A program made the position numbers and the translations under genes. DNA of 64,000 nucleotides from Ancylobacter vacuolatus (GTDB lineage Bacteria; Pseudomonadota; Alphaproteobacteria; Rhizobiales; Xanthobacteraceae), in the NCBI RefSeq assembly GCF_030813595.1, contig NZ_JAUSUH010000004.1, positions 248,001 through 312,000 on the forward strand, written 5' to 3'. Shown here piece after piece: positions 9,073 to 19,690 of the stretch; within the stretch, counting starts at the first letter, position 1; every line of letters starts with the position of its first letter. The notes beneath the pieces are model-generated. The model had not been told where the DNA came from and ran no database searches. It saw only the letters and a program-made list of their open reading frames with translations.

Positions 9073-9089
9073 CGCTTCGGAGAAGGGCG

Positions 9090-10496
9090 TCACAGCGCCG
9101 GCGTCGCCTCGGTGGAAGCCTCGGGCAGCGGGTCGCTGGTGGTGTGCTTGGAGCGCAGCGTCACCAGTTCCTCGGCGCTGGAGGGGTGCAGCGCCATGGT
9201 GCGGTCGAAATCGGCCTTGGTGGCGCCGACATTCATCGCGATCGCCGCCATCTGCACCATTTCGCCCGAGCCCTCGCCGATGAGGTGGACGCCGAGCACC
9301 CGGTCGTCGGCCTGGTCGACCACGATCTTCATGAACACCCGCGAGGTGCGGCCCGAGAGCGTCGCCTTCAGCGGGCGGAAATCGGTCTGGTAGATGTCGA
9401 GCCGCCGGCCCTGCGCCCGCGCCTCCTGCTCGGTCAGCCCTACCGTGCCGATCTCCGGCTCGGTGAACACGGCGGTCGGGATGTTGTCATAGCTCACATG
9501 CCAGGGCCGCTTGCCGAACACCGTGTCGGCGAAGGCGTGGCCCTCGCGGATGGCGACCGGGGTCAGGTTCACCCGGTTGGTCACATCGCCCACCGCATAG
9601 ATGGAGTGGATGTTGGTGCGCGCGTGGTCATCCACCGCGATCGCGCCGGCCTCGTCGAGATGCACCTCCACCGTGTCGAGCCCGAGCCCGATCGTGTTCG
9701 GCACCCGGCCGATGGCCAGCATCACCTCGTCGGCGAACAGGTCGCGCCCGTCATTCAGGCGCACGCGCTTCTCGCTGCCTTCCTGATAGATGCCCTCGAT
9801 GGTGACGTTGAAGGCGAACTCCACCCCGTTCTGCGCCATCTCGTCGACGATGCGGGCGCGGATATCCTCGTCGAAGCCGCGCAGCAGCCTGTCGCCGCGA
9901 TGAATGACCGTGACCTTCGCCCCGAGCCCGGCCAGCAGGCTGGCGAATTCCAGTGCGATATAGCCGGCGCCCTGGATGAGGATGCGCTCGGGGAAGCGTT
10001 CGAGATCGAAGATCTCGTTCGAGGAGATGCCCAGCTCGCAGCCGGGAAAGTCGAGCCCGCGATTGGGCCGGCCGCCGGTGGCGATGAGGATGGTACGGGC
10101 CGTCACCTGCGTACCATCGGCCAGGCGTACCGCGTGCGGCCCCTCGATGGAGGCGCGCTGGGCGACGATCTCGACGCCGGCCCGCACGAGATTGGCGCGA
10201 TAGGCGCCCTCCAGCCGGGCGATTTCCTTGTCCTTGTTGGCGACCAGCGTCGCCCAGTCGAACCGGACGTTCTCCACGCTCCAGCCGAAGCCCGCGGCGT
10301 CCTCGAATTCATGGGCGAAGCGGGCGGCGTAGACGAACAGCTTCTTGGGCACACAGCCGCGGATCACGCAGGTGCCGCCGAGCCGGTATTCCTCGGCGAG
10401 CTTCACCTTGGCCCCATGGCCCGCCGCGATGCGGGCGGCGCGCACGCCCCCCGAGCCGCCGCCGATGACGAACAGGTCGACGTCGAACTGGTCCAT
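9090..10496 (-). CDS. gor: glutathione-disulfide reductase
   Basis: An NADPH-dependent flavoprotein that keeps glutathione reduced in the cytoplasm. The 468-residue product has the FAD-binding GGGSGGVRAARIAAG, the redox disulfide G-T-C43-VIRG-C48-VP, the central NADPH domain (GAGYIALEFASLLAGLGAKV with a following Arg-rich stretch) and the C-terminal dimer motif HPSSAEELVTL, where His is the proton donor. The TCVIRGCVPKKL box is typical of plant- and alphaproteobacteria-type glutathione reductase. The start is ATG 10496 (MDQFDVDLFVIGGG), because the longer frame adds 20 residues without similarity. Confidence 0.93.
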   Translation of the reverse strand: MDQFDVDLFVIGGGSGGVRAARIAAGHGAKVKLAEEYRLGGTCVIRGCVPKKLFVYAARFAHEFEDAAGFGWSVENVRFDWATLVANKDKEIARLEGAYRANLVRAGVEIVAQRASIEGPHAVRLADGTQVTARTILIATGGRPNRGLDFPGCELGISSNEIFDLERFPERILIQGAGYIALEFASLLAGLGAKVTVIHRGDRLLRGFDEDIRARIVDEMAQNGVEFAFNVTIEGIYQEGSEKRVRLNDGRDLFADEVMLAIGRVPNTIGLGLDTVEVHLDEAGAIAVDDHARTNIHSIYAVGDVTNRVNLTPVAIREGHAFADTVFGKRPWHVSYDNIPTAVFTEPEIGTVGLTEQEARAQGRRLDIYQTDFRPLKATLSGRTSRVFMKIVVDQADDRVLGVHLIGEGSGEMVQMAAIAMNVGATKADFDRTMALHPSSAEELVTLRSKHTTSDPLPEASTEATPAL

Positions 10497-10723
10497 GTGA
10501 GGCTCTCCGCGCTGCGCTGGTGCCTCGCATGTCGCCCCGCACGGCGCCCCCGTCAAGCACCCGCATGGCTGGGCTGCGAATCCGGCCTGCCAATACCGGC
10601 CGCGAAAGCTCTCATCCTTCCGGGGAACTCGACAGCGGGGGGCCTGCGGCTTTAGCTTCGGTCACCGCGTTGCAAGCGGCGGCCAGCGTCAACGTGCCGT
10701 CGCCCTGTTCCTTGGAGGAAACC

Positions 10724-11689
10724 ATGAAACATCTCGTCAGCGGGGCGCTGCTCGCCGCCGCAATCGCCGCTGCACCTCTCGGTGCAGCCTATGCCGAAAT
10801 CAACGAATTGAAGATCATCGCCCCGGCCGCGCCCGGCGGCGGCTGGGACCAGACGGCCCGCTCGATCCAGCATGTGCTGCAGTCCGACAAGCTGGTCGGC
10901 AATGTGCAGGTGCTGAACGTGCCCGGCGCCGGGGGCACCATCGGCCTCGCCCAGTTCGTCAATTCCAGCAAGGGCGATCCCAATGTGATGATCGTCGGCG
11001 GCTATGTCATGGTCGGCGCCATCATCACCAACAAGTCGCCGGTCAACCTCTCCATGGTGACGCCGATCGCCCGCCTCACCGGCGAGTATGAGGCCATCGC
11101 CGTGCCGGCCGCCTCGCCGCTGAAGTCGCTGGCCGATCTGGTCGCGGCGCTGAAGGCGGACCCGCAGAAAGTGTCCTGGGCCGGCGGCTCGGCCGGTGGC
11201 ACCGATCACATCACCGCCGGGCTGTTCACCAAGGCGATCGGCGTCGATCCGCGCAAGGTGAACTACATCGCCTTCTCGGGCGGCGGCGAATCGCTCGCCT
11301 CGCTGCTCGGCGGCAAGGTCACGGTCGGCATTTCCAGCCTCTCGGAGTATGACGCGCAGGCCAAGGCCGGCAAGCTGCGCATCCTCGGCGTGTCCAGCGC
11401 CGCCCGCCTGCCGGAAGCCCCCGACGTGCCGACCTTCAAGGAAGCCGGCGTCGACGTGGAAATCCAGAACTGGCGCATGATCGCCGCCGCCCCGGGCATC
11501 ACCCCGGCGCAGAAGCAGGAACTCAGCCAGACCATCGAGAAGATGGTGAAGTCCAAGGCGTGGACCGAGATGCTGGCGCAGAAGGGCTGGGCCAACACCT
11601 ACCTTTCCGGCGAGGCGTTCGACGCCCAGTTGGCCAAGGACATCGCCGCCACCCAGACCATCCTGAAGGATATCGGCCTCGCCCAGTAA
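10724..11689 (+). CDS. tctC: tripartite tricarboxylate transporter substrate-binding protein (TctC/BugD-type)
   Basis: The periplasmic receptor of a TTT transporter: it binds a di- or tricarboxylate and delivers it to TctAB. The 321-residue product has a clear signal peptide ([24 protein letters not shown]) and Bug-family blocks [16 protein letters not shown] and [14 protein letters not shown], which form the carboxylate site. ATG 10724 has a strong GGAGGA ribosome site 5 bases upstream. It leads the tctC-tctB-tctA unit. The ligand cannot be read from the sequence. Confidence 0.9.
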   Translation: MKHLVSGALLAAAIAAAPLGAAYAEINELKIIAPAAPGGGWDQTARSIQHVLQSDKLVGNVQVLNVPGAGGTIGLAQFVNSSKGDPNVMIVGGYVMVGAIITNKSPVNLSMVTPIARLTGEYEAIAVPAASPLKSLADLVAALKADPQKVSWAGGSAGGTDHITAGLFTKAIGVDPRKVNYIAFSGGGESLASLLGGKVTVGISSLSEYDAQAKAGKLRILGVSSAARLPEAPDVPTFKEAGVDVEIQNWRMIAAAPGITPAQKQELSQTIEKMVKSKAWTEMLAQKGWANTYLSGEAFDAQLAKDIAATQTILKDIGLAQ

Positions 11690-11776
11690 GGGACGCAGCC
11701 TTATCCGACCCAACCGAGACTCCCTCGCGGCCCGCCGCGGGGGAGTCTTTCGTTCCGACACCCCGGAGCCCCGCCG

Positions 11777-12262
11777 ATGAGCGATTCCCGCCCCACCTCC
11801 ACCGCCGGCCCCGACAAGGGCCGCTTCGTCATCGCCTTCGCCCTTGCCATCCTGTCCCTCGTGGTCGGCTGGGATGCGTGGCGGCTGTCCGGGATCAACA
11901 CCTATTCAGCCGTCGGGCCGGGGGCGTTTCCCGCCATCATTTCCGCCGGCCTCGCCCTGCTGGCGCTGGCCAATGCGGTCGAGGCGGTCCGCGAGGGGGC
12001 GCAGGAGCGCCCGCGCGACGAGATCGGGCCGATGGCCTGGGTGCTGGGAGGGCTGATCGGCCAGATCGTGCTGCTGGCCTTCGGCGCCGGCTTCGCCATC
12101 GCCACCGGCTGGCTGTTCGCCGCCACCGCCAAGGGCTTCGGGCGCGGGCCGGTGTGGGGGCATTTCCTCGCCGGAGCGGTGCTGTGCTTCGTCATCTATG
12201 TGGTGTTCGCCAAGGGGCTGCAGCTGGCGCTGCCGGCCGGCCCGCTCGAACGGTTGATCTGA
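11777..12262 (+). CDS. tctB: tripartite tricarboxylate transporter small permease (TctB family)
   Basis: A 161-residue membrane protein with four hydrophobic segments (about 15-35, 45-65, 83-110 and 125-148), the DUF1468/TctB pattern. It pairs with TctA to move carboxylates into the cell on an ion gradient. It lies 87 bases after tctC and 10 bases before tctA. The gap after tctC contains a GC-rich hairpin (GGGACTC-like arms around 11718-11750) that may let tctC be made in excess, as is common for binding-protein genes. Confidence 0.85.
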   Translation: MSDSRPTSTAGPDKGRFVIAFALAILSLVVGWDAWRLSGINTYSAVGPGAFPAIISAGLALLALANAVEAVREGAQERPRDEIGPMAWVLGGLIGQIVLLAFGAGFAIATGWLFAATAKGFGRGPVWGHFLAGAVLCFVIYVVFAKGLQLALPAGPLERLI

Positions 12263-12272
12263 GGACGCAGCC

Positions 12273-13784
<1,512 letters not shown>

Positions 13785-13806
13785 GGCGAACCGCACTCCA
13801 AACGAA

Positions 13807-13833
13807 AATGCCCGGCGCGAGCCGGGCATTTGT
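13807..13833 (+). terminator. intrinsic terminator after tctA (probably bidirectional)
   Basis: A perfect 10-bp stem, AATGCCCGGC / GCCGGGCATT, with loop GCGA and a short T tail on the plus strand and A-run/T-run on the other. It sits between convergent tctA and the DUF2059 gene and can stop both. Confidence 0.85.
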
Positions 13834-13850
13834 CGTTGAGGAGGCCGTGA

Positions 13851-14429
13851 TCAGATGGTGAAGCCGCGCTTCTTCATCTCTTCCCGCACCCGGACCTCCA
13901 TCTCGCGCGCGAATGCCGCGCTCCAGGCCTGGATGCTGCTGAAACCGGCCTTGAGCAGGTCCTCGCGCTTGGCCACCAGCTTCTTGCCGGCCTCCGAGCG
14001 GTAGAACGCCAGAAGGTCGCGCAGTTCCTGGGTGGTGAACTCGGTGGCGTAAATCTTGGCGAGGATCTGCACGATCTCGCTGCGGCGGCTCTCATATTGG
14101 GTGGAGAGCTGCTTGGCGACCTCGCGCAGCTCGCGAATCAGGTCCGGATTGGACTGCACGAAGCTGGCCGCCGTCTGGTCCACGACATTGGGGATCACCG
14201 CGTCGAAGCTGCTGGCCTCGCCATTGGCGACGAGCAGCTCATTGGCGAGCTTCATCTGTTCGGCGGTAGGCTCGGGCGCCTTGGGGGCGGCGGCCTGGGC
14301 GAGCTGGAACGGCGCGGTGTCCTGCGCCAGCGCCGGGGCGCCGCTGGCGAGAAGGACGAGCCCCATCGCGACGGCGGCGAACGGCGCGGCCCGCCGGGCG
14401 GCGCGCGGGGCGGCAATATCAAGCTGCAT
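13851..14429 (-). CDS. DUF2059 domain-containing exported protein
   Basis: A 192-residue protein with a signal peptide (hydrophobic AAPFAAVAMGLVLLASGAPALA near the N-terminus), an Ala/Pro linker, and a DUF2059 domain (PF09832) in the second half: FTTQELRDLLAFYRSEAGKKLVAKR is diagnostic. Its function is not known; it is periplasmic by inference. It begins 21 bases after rpiA on the same strand, so it is probably co-transcribed with it, an arrangement seen in other alphaproteobacteria. Confidence 0.85.
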   Translation of the reverse strand: MQLDIAAPRAARRAAPFAAVAMGLVLLASGAPALAQDTAPFQLAQAAAPKAPEPTAEQMKLANELLVANGEASSFDAVIPNVVDQTAASFVQSNPDLIRELREVAKQLSTQYESRRSEIVQILAKIYATEFTTQELRDLLAFYRSEAGKKLVAKREDLLKAGFSSIQAWSAAFAREMEVRVREEMKKRGFTI

Positions 14430-14450
14430 GAAAGTCTCCTGACGAACGGT

Positions 14451-15152
14451 TCACGCGCGGTCGATGACCGTCACGCCGCCGGCGCCCGCGAGAATGACGC
14501 GGCTCGCCAGATTGATGAAAAGGCCGTGCTCGACCACGCCCGGCACATTGGAGAGCTCGGCGGCAAGAGCCTGCGGATTGGTGATGCTTTGATAGGCGGC
14601 ATCGAGGATCAGGTGTCCCTGATCGGTGACGAAAACATGACCGTCCGGCCGCCGGCGCAGTGTCAGCAGCCCGTGGCACCCCGCCGCGCGGGCGGCGCGG
14701 TCAATGCCGCGGCGGATGGCGGCGACGCCGAAATCCACCACCTCGATCGGCAGCGGAAAGGTGCCGAGCACCGCCACTTTCTTCGAGGCATCGGCGATGA
14801 CGATCATCTGCTTGGCCGCCGAGGCGACGATCTTCTCGCGCAGCAGCGCGCCGCCGCCGCCCTTGATCAGGGTGAGGTCCGGGCCGACCTCGTCGGCGCC
14901 GTCGATGCACAAATCGAGCACCGGGTACTCGTCCAGCGTGCCGAGCGGGACGCCGAGGCTCTCCGCCTGGGCGCGGGTGGCCTCGGAGGTCGGCACGCCG
15001 ACCACCTCCAGCCCCTCATTCACCCGCACGGCGAGCAGATCGACCAGATGCTTGGCGGTCGAGCCGGTGCCGAGGCCAAGCTTCATGCCCGAACGGACAT
15101 ATTCGAGCGCCTGCGCGGCGGCCTGTCTCTTGAGGTTGTCAGCGTCGGTCAT
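14451..15152 (-). CDS. rpiA: ribose-5-phosphate isomerase A
   Basis: Interconverts ribose 5-phosphate and ribulose 5-phosphate in the pentose phosphate and Calvin pathways. The 233-residue product carries the family blocks [36 protein letters not shown] (catalytic Asp residues), [13 protein letters not shown] (catalytic Glu) and [13 protein letters not shown]. Length is normal. It is first gene of an apparent two-gene unit with the DUF2059 gene. Confidence 0.95.
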   Translation of the reverse strand: MTDADNLKRQAAAQALEYVRSGMKLGLGTGSTAKHLVDLLAVRVNEGLEVVGVPTSEATRAQAESLGVPLGTLDEYPVLDLCIDGADEVGPDLTLIKGGGGALLREKIVASAAKQMIVIADASKKVAVLGTFPLPIEVVDFGVAAIRRGIDRAARAAGCHGLLTLRRRPDGHVFVTDQGHLILDAAYQSITNPQALAAELSNVPGVVEHGLFINLASRVILAGAGGVTVIDRA

Positions 15153-15254
15153 GAGCGTCGCGGGCCCTCGTTTTTAGGACTTCTTAATCTTCATCTCGTG
15201 CGTAGCGCCGTTGGCGCGCGCCGACAAGCCCGCGCGAGGTCGCCTCCCCGGCGA

Positions 15255-15731
15255 TCATTGGCTGGAAGGTGGGGTGCAGACCACCGCCGGCTCGACACCG
15301 CCGCCCTCCTTGGGCATGTCGCGGACATAGCAGACGCTCATCTGGCCGGTGCCGGCATCAACGCGGAAAATGCCGGTCTCGCCGGAATAGCGGGTCGACA
15401 TGATGTCGTAGCGGCCCGGCGTGCCGCCCTGCGCGCTCGCGTCGCGCCGGAAGCAGCGGGTGACGCCGACAAGGCTGCCCTCGGGGCGCTCGAACTGGCA
15501 GGCATTCACCTCGCCGGTCCGCACATTCACCGAATAAAGCCGGTTGGCCTGCGCGGCAGGGGGCGCGGCAAACACATAGGCGCCGCCGCCGGCAGCCGCC
15601 TCAATGGGCGTCGCCGGCGCGGTGGCCGAGGGCGCCTCGCTCGGCTTTGTCTCCTGCGCCAGGGCGCCGCCGCCCGCCAGCACACCAAGCCCGAGGGCCG
15701 CCATCACCACCGCCACACGCCAGTTCTGCAT
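15255..15731 (-). CDS. exported protein of unknown function
   Basis: A 158-residue protein that I do not recognise. It has a signal peptide (VAVVMAALGLGVLAGGGALA), a Pro/Ala-rich linker to about residue 60, and a compact domain with four Cys (NACQFE, TRCFRR, SVCYVR, VVCTP) that could form two disulfides in the periplasm. The repeated pattern 'x-G-x-V-x-x-C' every 35 residues suggests a small beta-sheet repeat. The start at ATG 15731 is favoured over ATGs at 15737 and 15743, because GAGGA lies 5 bases before it. It is divergent from gph. Confidence 0.6.
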   Translation of the reverse strand: MQNWRVAVVMAALGLGVLAGGGALAQETKPSEAPSATAPATPIEAAAGGGAYVFAAPPAAQANRLYSVNVRTGEVNACQFERPEGSLVGVTRCFRRDASAQGGTPGRYDIMSTRYSGETGIFRVDAGTGQMSVCYVRDMPKEGGGVEPAVVCTPPSSQ

Positions 15732-15919
15732 CGTCATCCTCATAGCCGGGCCATCCTGTGCCTCGCCCATCTTCCGCGCGCCGCCGGCCGCGCCCGCATG
15801 CGCCCGATGGACGCGGCAGGCTGGACAGCAAAAGCGGCAGGATTGTAGGCCTAGAGCGGACGGCCCGTCTCGCGGCGACGGGCGGCCCGCTTTTCCCGTC
15901 ACCATCCACGGAAATTGTC

Positions 15920-16603
15920 ATGCCCTCCTCGCCTCCTGCCGTGATCGCCTTCGACCTCGACGGCACGCTCGTCGACACCGCCCCCGACCTGCTCGACACG
16001 CTCGACATCGTGCTCGACGAGGCCGGCGCCGCCCGCCTGCCGCGCGACGAAACCCGCAAGATGATCGGCGCCGGCGCCAAGGCGCTGGTCAATCGCGGCC
16101 TCACCGCCGCTGGAATCAGCGTCGAGCCGCCGGAATTCGAGCAGCTCTATGCCCGCTTCCTCGACCATTACGCCGCCCATATCGCCGATCTCTCGCGCCC
16201 CTATCCCGGCCTGCTCGACGCGCTGGACGAGCTTTCCGCCCGTGGCCATGTGCTGGCCGTGTGCACCAACAAGCTGGAATATCTCTCGCGCCTGCTGCTG
16301 GACCGGCTCAACCTCACCGACCGCTTCGCCGTCATCGCCGGCTCGGACACGTTTCCGGTCTACAAGCCCGATGCCGGCCATCTGCTCGGCACGGTCGAGC
16401 GCGCCGGCGGCCAGCCGGGCCGCGCCATCATGGTCGGCGACAGCATGACCGATGTGCTCACGGCGAAGAATGCCCGCATTCCCTCGATCGTCGTGCCCTT
16501 CGGCTACACCGAGATTCCGGCCGAGGAACTGGGCGGTGACGCCTTCATCGGCCATTACGATCTGCTGGTGGAGACGGTGGAGCGGCTTCTCTCCCGTGGG
16601 TAG
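15920..16603 (+). CDS. gph: phosphoglycolate phosphatase (HAD superfamily)
   Basis: Dephosphorylates 2-phosphoglycolate formed by Rubisco oxygenation or DNA repair. The 227-residue product has HAD motif I FDLDGTLVDTAPDL (nucleophile D12), motif II VCTNK, motif III Lys in YKPDAGHLL, and motif IV GDSMTDVLTAKNA, with an alpha-helical C1 cap. The pattern fits the Gph/CbbZ branch. The ATG at 15920 starts seven residues before the first strand. Specificity within HAD phosphatases is inferred. Confidence 0.85.
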   Translation: MPSSPPAVIAFDLDGTLVDTAPDLLDTLDIVLDEAGAARLPRDETRKMIGAGAKALVNRGLTAAGISVEPPEFEQLYARFLDHYAAHIADLSRPYPGLLDALDELSARGHVLAVCTNKLEYLSRLLLDRLNLTDRFAVIAGSDTFPVYKPDAGHLLGTVERAGGQPGRAIMVGDSMTDVLTAKNARIPSIVVPFGYTEIPAEELGGDAFIGHYDLLVETVERLLSRG

Positions 16604-16691
16604 CGGCTTCAGCCCGCTTGACACCCGGGCCGCGGACACACTACATCCCGCCGCGATGGCGCTGGCCCCGGACATATCCGGCGGGGCCGAC

Positions 16692-16766
16692 GGGCGATTA
16701 GCTCAGCGGGAGAGCACTCCCTTCACACGGGAGGGGTCGCAGGTTCAATCCCTGCATCGCCCACCA
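16692..16766 (+). tRNA. tRNA-Val(CAC)
   Basis: Folds as a complete cloverleaf. The acceptor stem GGGCGAT pairs with ATCGCCC, and the anticodon stem CTCCC/GGGAG encloses the loop TTCACAC, giving anticodon CAC. The T-loop is GGTTCAATCC, the discriminator is A, and CCA is encoded at 16764-16766. No integrase or repeated 3' end was seen nearby. Confidence 0.97.
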
Positions 16767-16822
16767 TCGTCGCTCTCGCTTCAGGGACGCGACAGGCCGG
16801 GAGCCGGCCAGCAGGGCCGCCC

Positions 16823-17572
16823 ATGTGCAACCTCTACAGCCATCACTCCAATCTGCACGCCATCACCGATCTTGTCGGCACGCTGCGCAATCTCGCCGGC
16901 AATCTGCCGCCGCAGACCGGCATCTTCCCGGATTTCCCCGCCCCGATCGTCCGTACCGGCACGGATGGTGAACGCGAACTGGCGCTGGCGCGCTGGGGCA
17001 TGCCCTCGCCGCCCTCGGTCGCCGGGCCGCCGGTGACGAATATCCGCAACCTCGCCTCGCCGCACTGGCGCGCCTGGAGCGGGCCGGCGCATCGCTGCCT
17101 GGTGCCGTTCACCAGCTTTTCCGAATACGCGCCGCTGCCCAATCCCGCCACCGGCCGCAAGGACGTGGTGTGGTTCGCGCTGGACAATGAGCGCCCCCTC
17201 GCCTTCTTCGCCGGGCTGTGGACGCGCTGGAGCGGCACGCGCGGCACCAAGGCCGCGCCGGTGGAGGGTCCGCACGAGCTGTTCGGCTTTCTCACCTGCC
17301 CGCCCAATGGCGTGGTCGAACCCATCCACCCCAAGGCGATGCCGGTGATTCTCACCACCCGTGAGGAGCGCGAGGCATGGCTGAACGCCCCGTGGAGCGA
17401 GGCACGCGCCCTGCAGCGCCCGCTGCCCGATGATCGCCTCGTCATCGTCGCGCGCGGGCCGGCGAAGGAGGACCCGCCACCCGCCACCGCGCCTGCACCC
17501 TCGCCTGATTCGCCCGCCGGCTCGCCTACTGCTTCTCCCGAAGCGTCGCCGCGCCAGGGTAGCCTGTTCTGA
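16823..17572 (+). CDS. SOS response-associated peptidase (SRAP/HMCES/YedK family)
   Basis: Caps abasic sites in single-stranded DNA by forming a thiazolidine link with its N-terminal Cys. The 249-residue protein has all key residues: C2 right after the start Met, NIRN at 73-76, E101 in FTSFSEY, and H169 in [10 protein letters not shown]. This makes it a likely active DNA-protein crosslinker. After residue 215 there is a 30-residue Pro/Ser/Ala tail with a final GSLF, which resembles a sliding-clamp-type binding peptide, though weakly. It lies 56 bases after tRNA-Val. Confidence 0.92.
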   Translation: MCNLYSHHSNLHAITDLVGTLRNLAGNLPPQTGIFPDFPAPIVRTGTDGERELALARWGMPSPPSVAGPPVTNIRNLASPHWRAWSGPAHRCLVPFTSFSEYAPLPNPATGRKDVVWFALDNERPLAFFAGLWTRWSGTRGTKAAPVEGPHELFGFLTCPPNGVVEPIHPKAMPVILTTREEREAWLNAPWSEARALQRPLPDDRLVIVARGPAKEDPPPATAPAPSPDSPAGSPTASPEASPRQGSLF

Positions 17573-17629
17573 TCCCCCGCGCGCGGCCCGCGCCGCTTAT
17601 GTTCCCCTGCCTGAAAGAGCCTGCGGCCC

Positions 17630-19528
17630 GTGCATAATCCCCTGCGTTATCGCGCCCATATTGACGGCCTGCGCGCCATCGCCGTGCTGGGCGTGGTGCT
17701 GTTCCATTTCGGCGCGAGCTGGCTGCCCGGCGGCTTCATCGGCGTCGACGTGTTCTTCGTCATTTCCGGCTTCCTCATCGCCAAGTCGCTTTACGCCGAC
17801 GTTGATGCCGGCAGCTTCTCCGTCCTCGGCTTCTATGAGCGGCGGATGCGGCGCATCGCGCCGGCCTTCTTCGTGGTGACGGCGGCCACCAGCCTTGCCG
17901 CCTTCCTGATTTTCTTCCCCAACCAGCTGATGACCTATGGCCGCTCGCTGATCTGGGCGGTGCTCGCCTTCGGCAATGTCTATTTCTACCAGCGCACCGA
18001 CTATTTCGGCCCCTCCGCCGAGGAGACGCCGCTGCTGCACTATTGGTCGCTGGGGGTGGAGGAGCAGTTCTATTTCCTGTTCCCGGGGCTGATCCTGCTC
18101 ATCGAGCGATTCGCCCCCCGGGCGAGGGCAAAGCTGGTGCTCGGCCTGCTCGTGGTCTCGCTCCTCGCCTGCGAGATCATCCGCCCGTTCAACCCGGCCG
18201 CCGCGTTCTATCTCCTGCCCTTCCGCGCCTTCGAGCTCTTGATCGGCGCCGGCCTCGCCTTGCCGGGCGTGCGCTTTACCGAAAACCCACGGGCCGGCGG
18301 CGCGGCGATGGCGGCGGGGCTCGCGCTCATCCTCGCCGGCATGGTCTTCATCACCGAGCACGCCCCCTTCCCCGGCGTGCTCGCGCTGATGCCCTGCCTT
18401 GGCGCGGCGCTGGCGATCTGGGGCGGGGAGCGGACGCACAGCCTGCCGGCGCGGCTGCTGGGGTGGCGCCCCCTCGTCTTCTTCGGCGCCATCTCCTATT
18501 CGCTCTATCTCGTCCACTGGCCGATCGTGGTGTTCGCCCGCCATCTGCTGCCGGAGCTGCCGGCGCCGGCCTTCCTCATCGGCGGCGTCGCGGCCTCGAC
18601 CCTGCTCGGCTGGCTGTCCTGGCATTTCGTCGAGCAGCCGGTGCGGCAGAACCGCCGACTGTTCGGGCGCGGGCTGGTCTATGGCGGCACAGCGGCGGGC
18701 GCGGCGCTGCTCATCGCCTTCGGCACGGCGGCCTCGGACACGCGCGGCTTTCCCGGCCGGCTGGACCCGGAAATCCAGCGCGTGCTCGCCTTCACCCGCT
18801 ATCCCTTCCGCGAGGTGGTGCGCGACGGCACCTGCTTCATCAATGGCAACCGCCCCAAGGACCAGCCGGCGCCGGAGTGCCTGCCGGACACCCATCCCAG
18901 CCTCGTCCTGTGGGGCAGCAGCCATGTGGCGCAGTTCATCGGCGCGCTGGAGCCCATCGCCAAGGCGCGTGGCTATGCGGTGGGCCAGATGACCGCCGCC
19001 GCCTGCCCGCCGCTGGTGCAGTCGAGCTTCGCCGCCATGTGCGACCGGCTGAACCGATTCGCCTTCGACTGGCTGTTGGAGCACCGGCCGTCCATCGTGG
19101 TCATCGGCGGCGACACGCTGGTCTCGCCCGAGCAGTTCCGGCAGCTGGACGCCGATCTCGCCCGCCTGCATGCCGCCGGCATCCGGGTGATCCTGCTCGG
19201 CCCGGTGCCGCATTACAGGCGCCCGGCGCCGGAAATCCTGGCCGAAAGGATGTACCGCCACGCGCCGAGCCGCCTCGCCGATGACGACCTCACCGAGGGC
19301 ACGGGCCGCGCCGACCGGCTGATGGCTGCGCATTTCGCCGGCAATCCGAATGTCGAGTTCGTCTCGCTCCTCGGCCTGTGCCCGGAGAGGAACTGCCCGA
19401 TGATGATCGACGGCACGCCGCTGCAGTTCGACCCCACCCATTTCACCCGCGAGGGCGTTGCCTATTTCGGCGACAAACTCGCCGCGCTGATCTTCGCCAA
19501 TGCGCCCTCCCCTGCCCCGGCGCCGTGA
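17630..19528 (+). CDS. acyltransferase 3 / SGNH-hydrolase fusion (OafB-like), copy 1
   Basis: A 632-residue membrane O-acetyltransferase for cell-surface sugars. Residues 1-360 form the ten-helix AT3 domain (RYRAHIDGLRAIAVLGVVLF, the catalytic His in LFHFGAS, DVFFVISGFL, YYWSLGVEEQFYF-like HYWSLGVEEQF, SYSLYLVHWP). A periplasmic SGNH domain follows, with its nucleophile block WGSSHVAQF at about 428 (Ser431) and the catalytic D-x-x-H in FDPTHFT near the end. The usual GDS of the SGNH box is GSS here. It starts at GTG 17630. It lies 162 bases upstream of a close paralogue. Confidence 0.9.
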   Translation: MHNPLRYRAHIDGLRAIAVLGVVLFHFGASWLPGGFIGVDVFFVISGFLIAKSLYADVDAGSFSVLGFYERRMRRIAPAFFVVTAATSLAAFLIFFPNQLMTYGRSLIWAVLAFGNVYFYQRTDYFGPSAEETPLLHYWSLGVEEQFYFLFPGLILLIERFAPRARAKLVLGLLVVSLLACEIIRPFNPAAAFYLLPFRAFELLIGAGLALPGVRFTENPRAGGAAMAAGLALILAGMVFITEHAPFPGVLALMPCLGAALAIWGGERTHSLPARLLGWRPLVFFGAISYSLYLVHWPIVVFARHLLPELPAPAFLIGGVAASTLLGWLSWHFVEQPVRQNRRLFGRGLVYGGTAAGAALLIAFGTAASDTRGFPGRLDPEIQRVLAFTRYPFREVVRDGTCFINGNRPKDQPAPECLPDTHPSLVLWGSSHVAQFIGALEPIAKARGYAVGQMTAAACPPLVQSSFAAMCDRLNRFAFDWLLEHRPSIVVIGGDTLVSPEQFRQLDADLARLHAAGIRVILLGPVPHYRRPAPEILAERMYRHAPSRLADDDLTEGTGRADRLMAAHFAGNPNVEFVSLLGLCPERNCPMMIDGTPLQFDPTHFTREGVAYFGDKLAALIFANAPSPAPAP

Positions 19529-19690
19529 GGCCGGCGTCCGGCGCCCCTATGGCCGCCCGGCCACACTCCCGGCCCAACTGGGCGCGCGGGAGGGGACGGG
19601 GCGCGCCAGGCGTGCCAACGCACCGCCAGAGCGTTCATAATGACACCCGCTTTGCCCCCCTCGCCTGCCTCACTCAGCCTGCGGTCTACC

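Noticed and set aside
16692-16766. tRNA-Val as an integration site
   Set aside because: No integrase gene and no repeat of the tRNA 3' end was seen near it; flanking genes are core.
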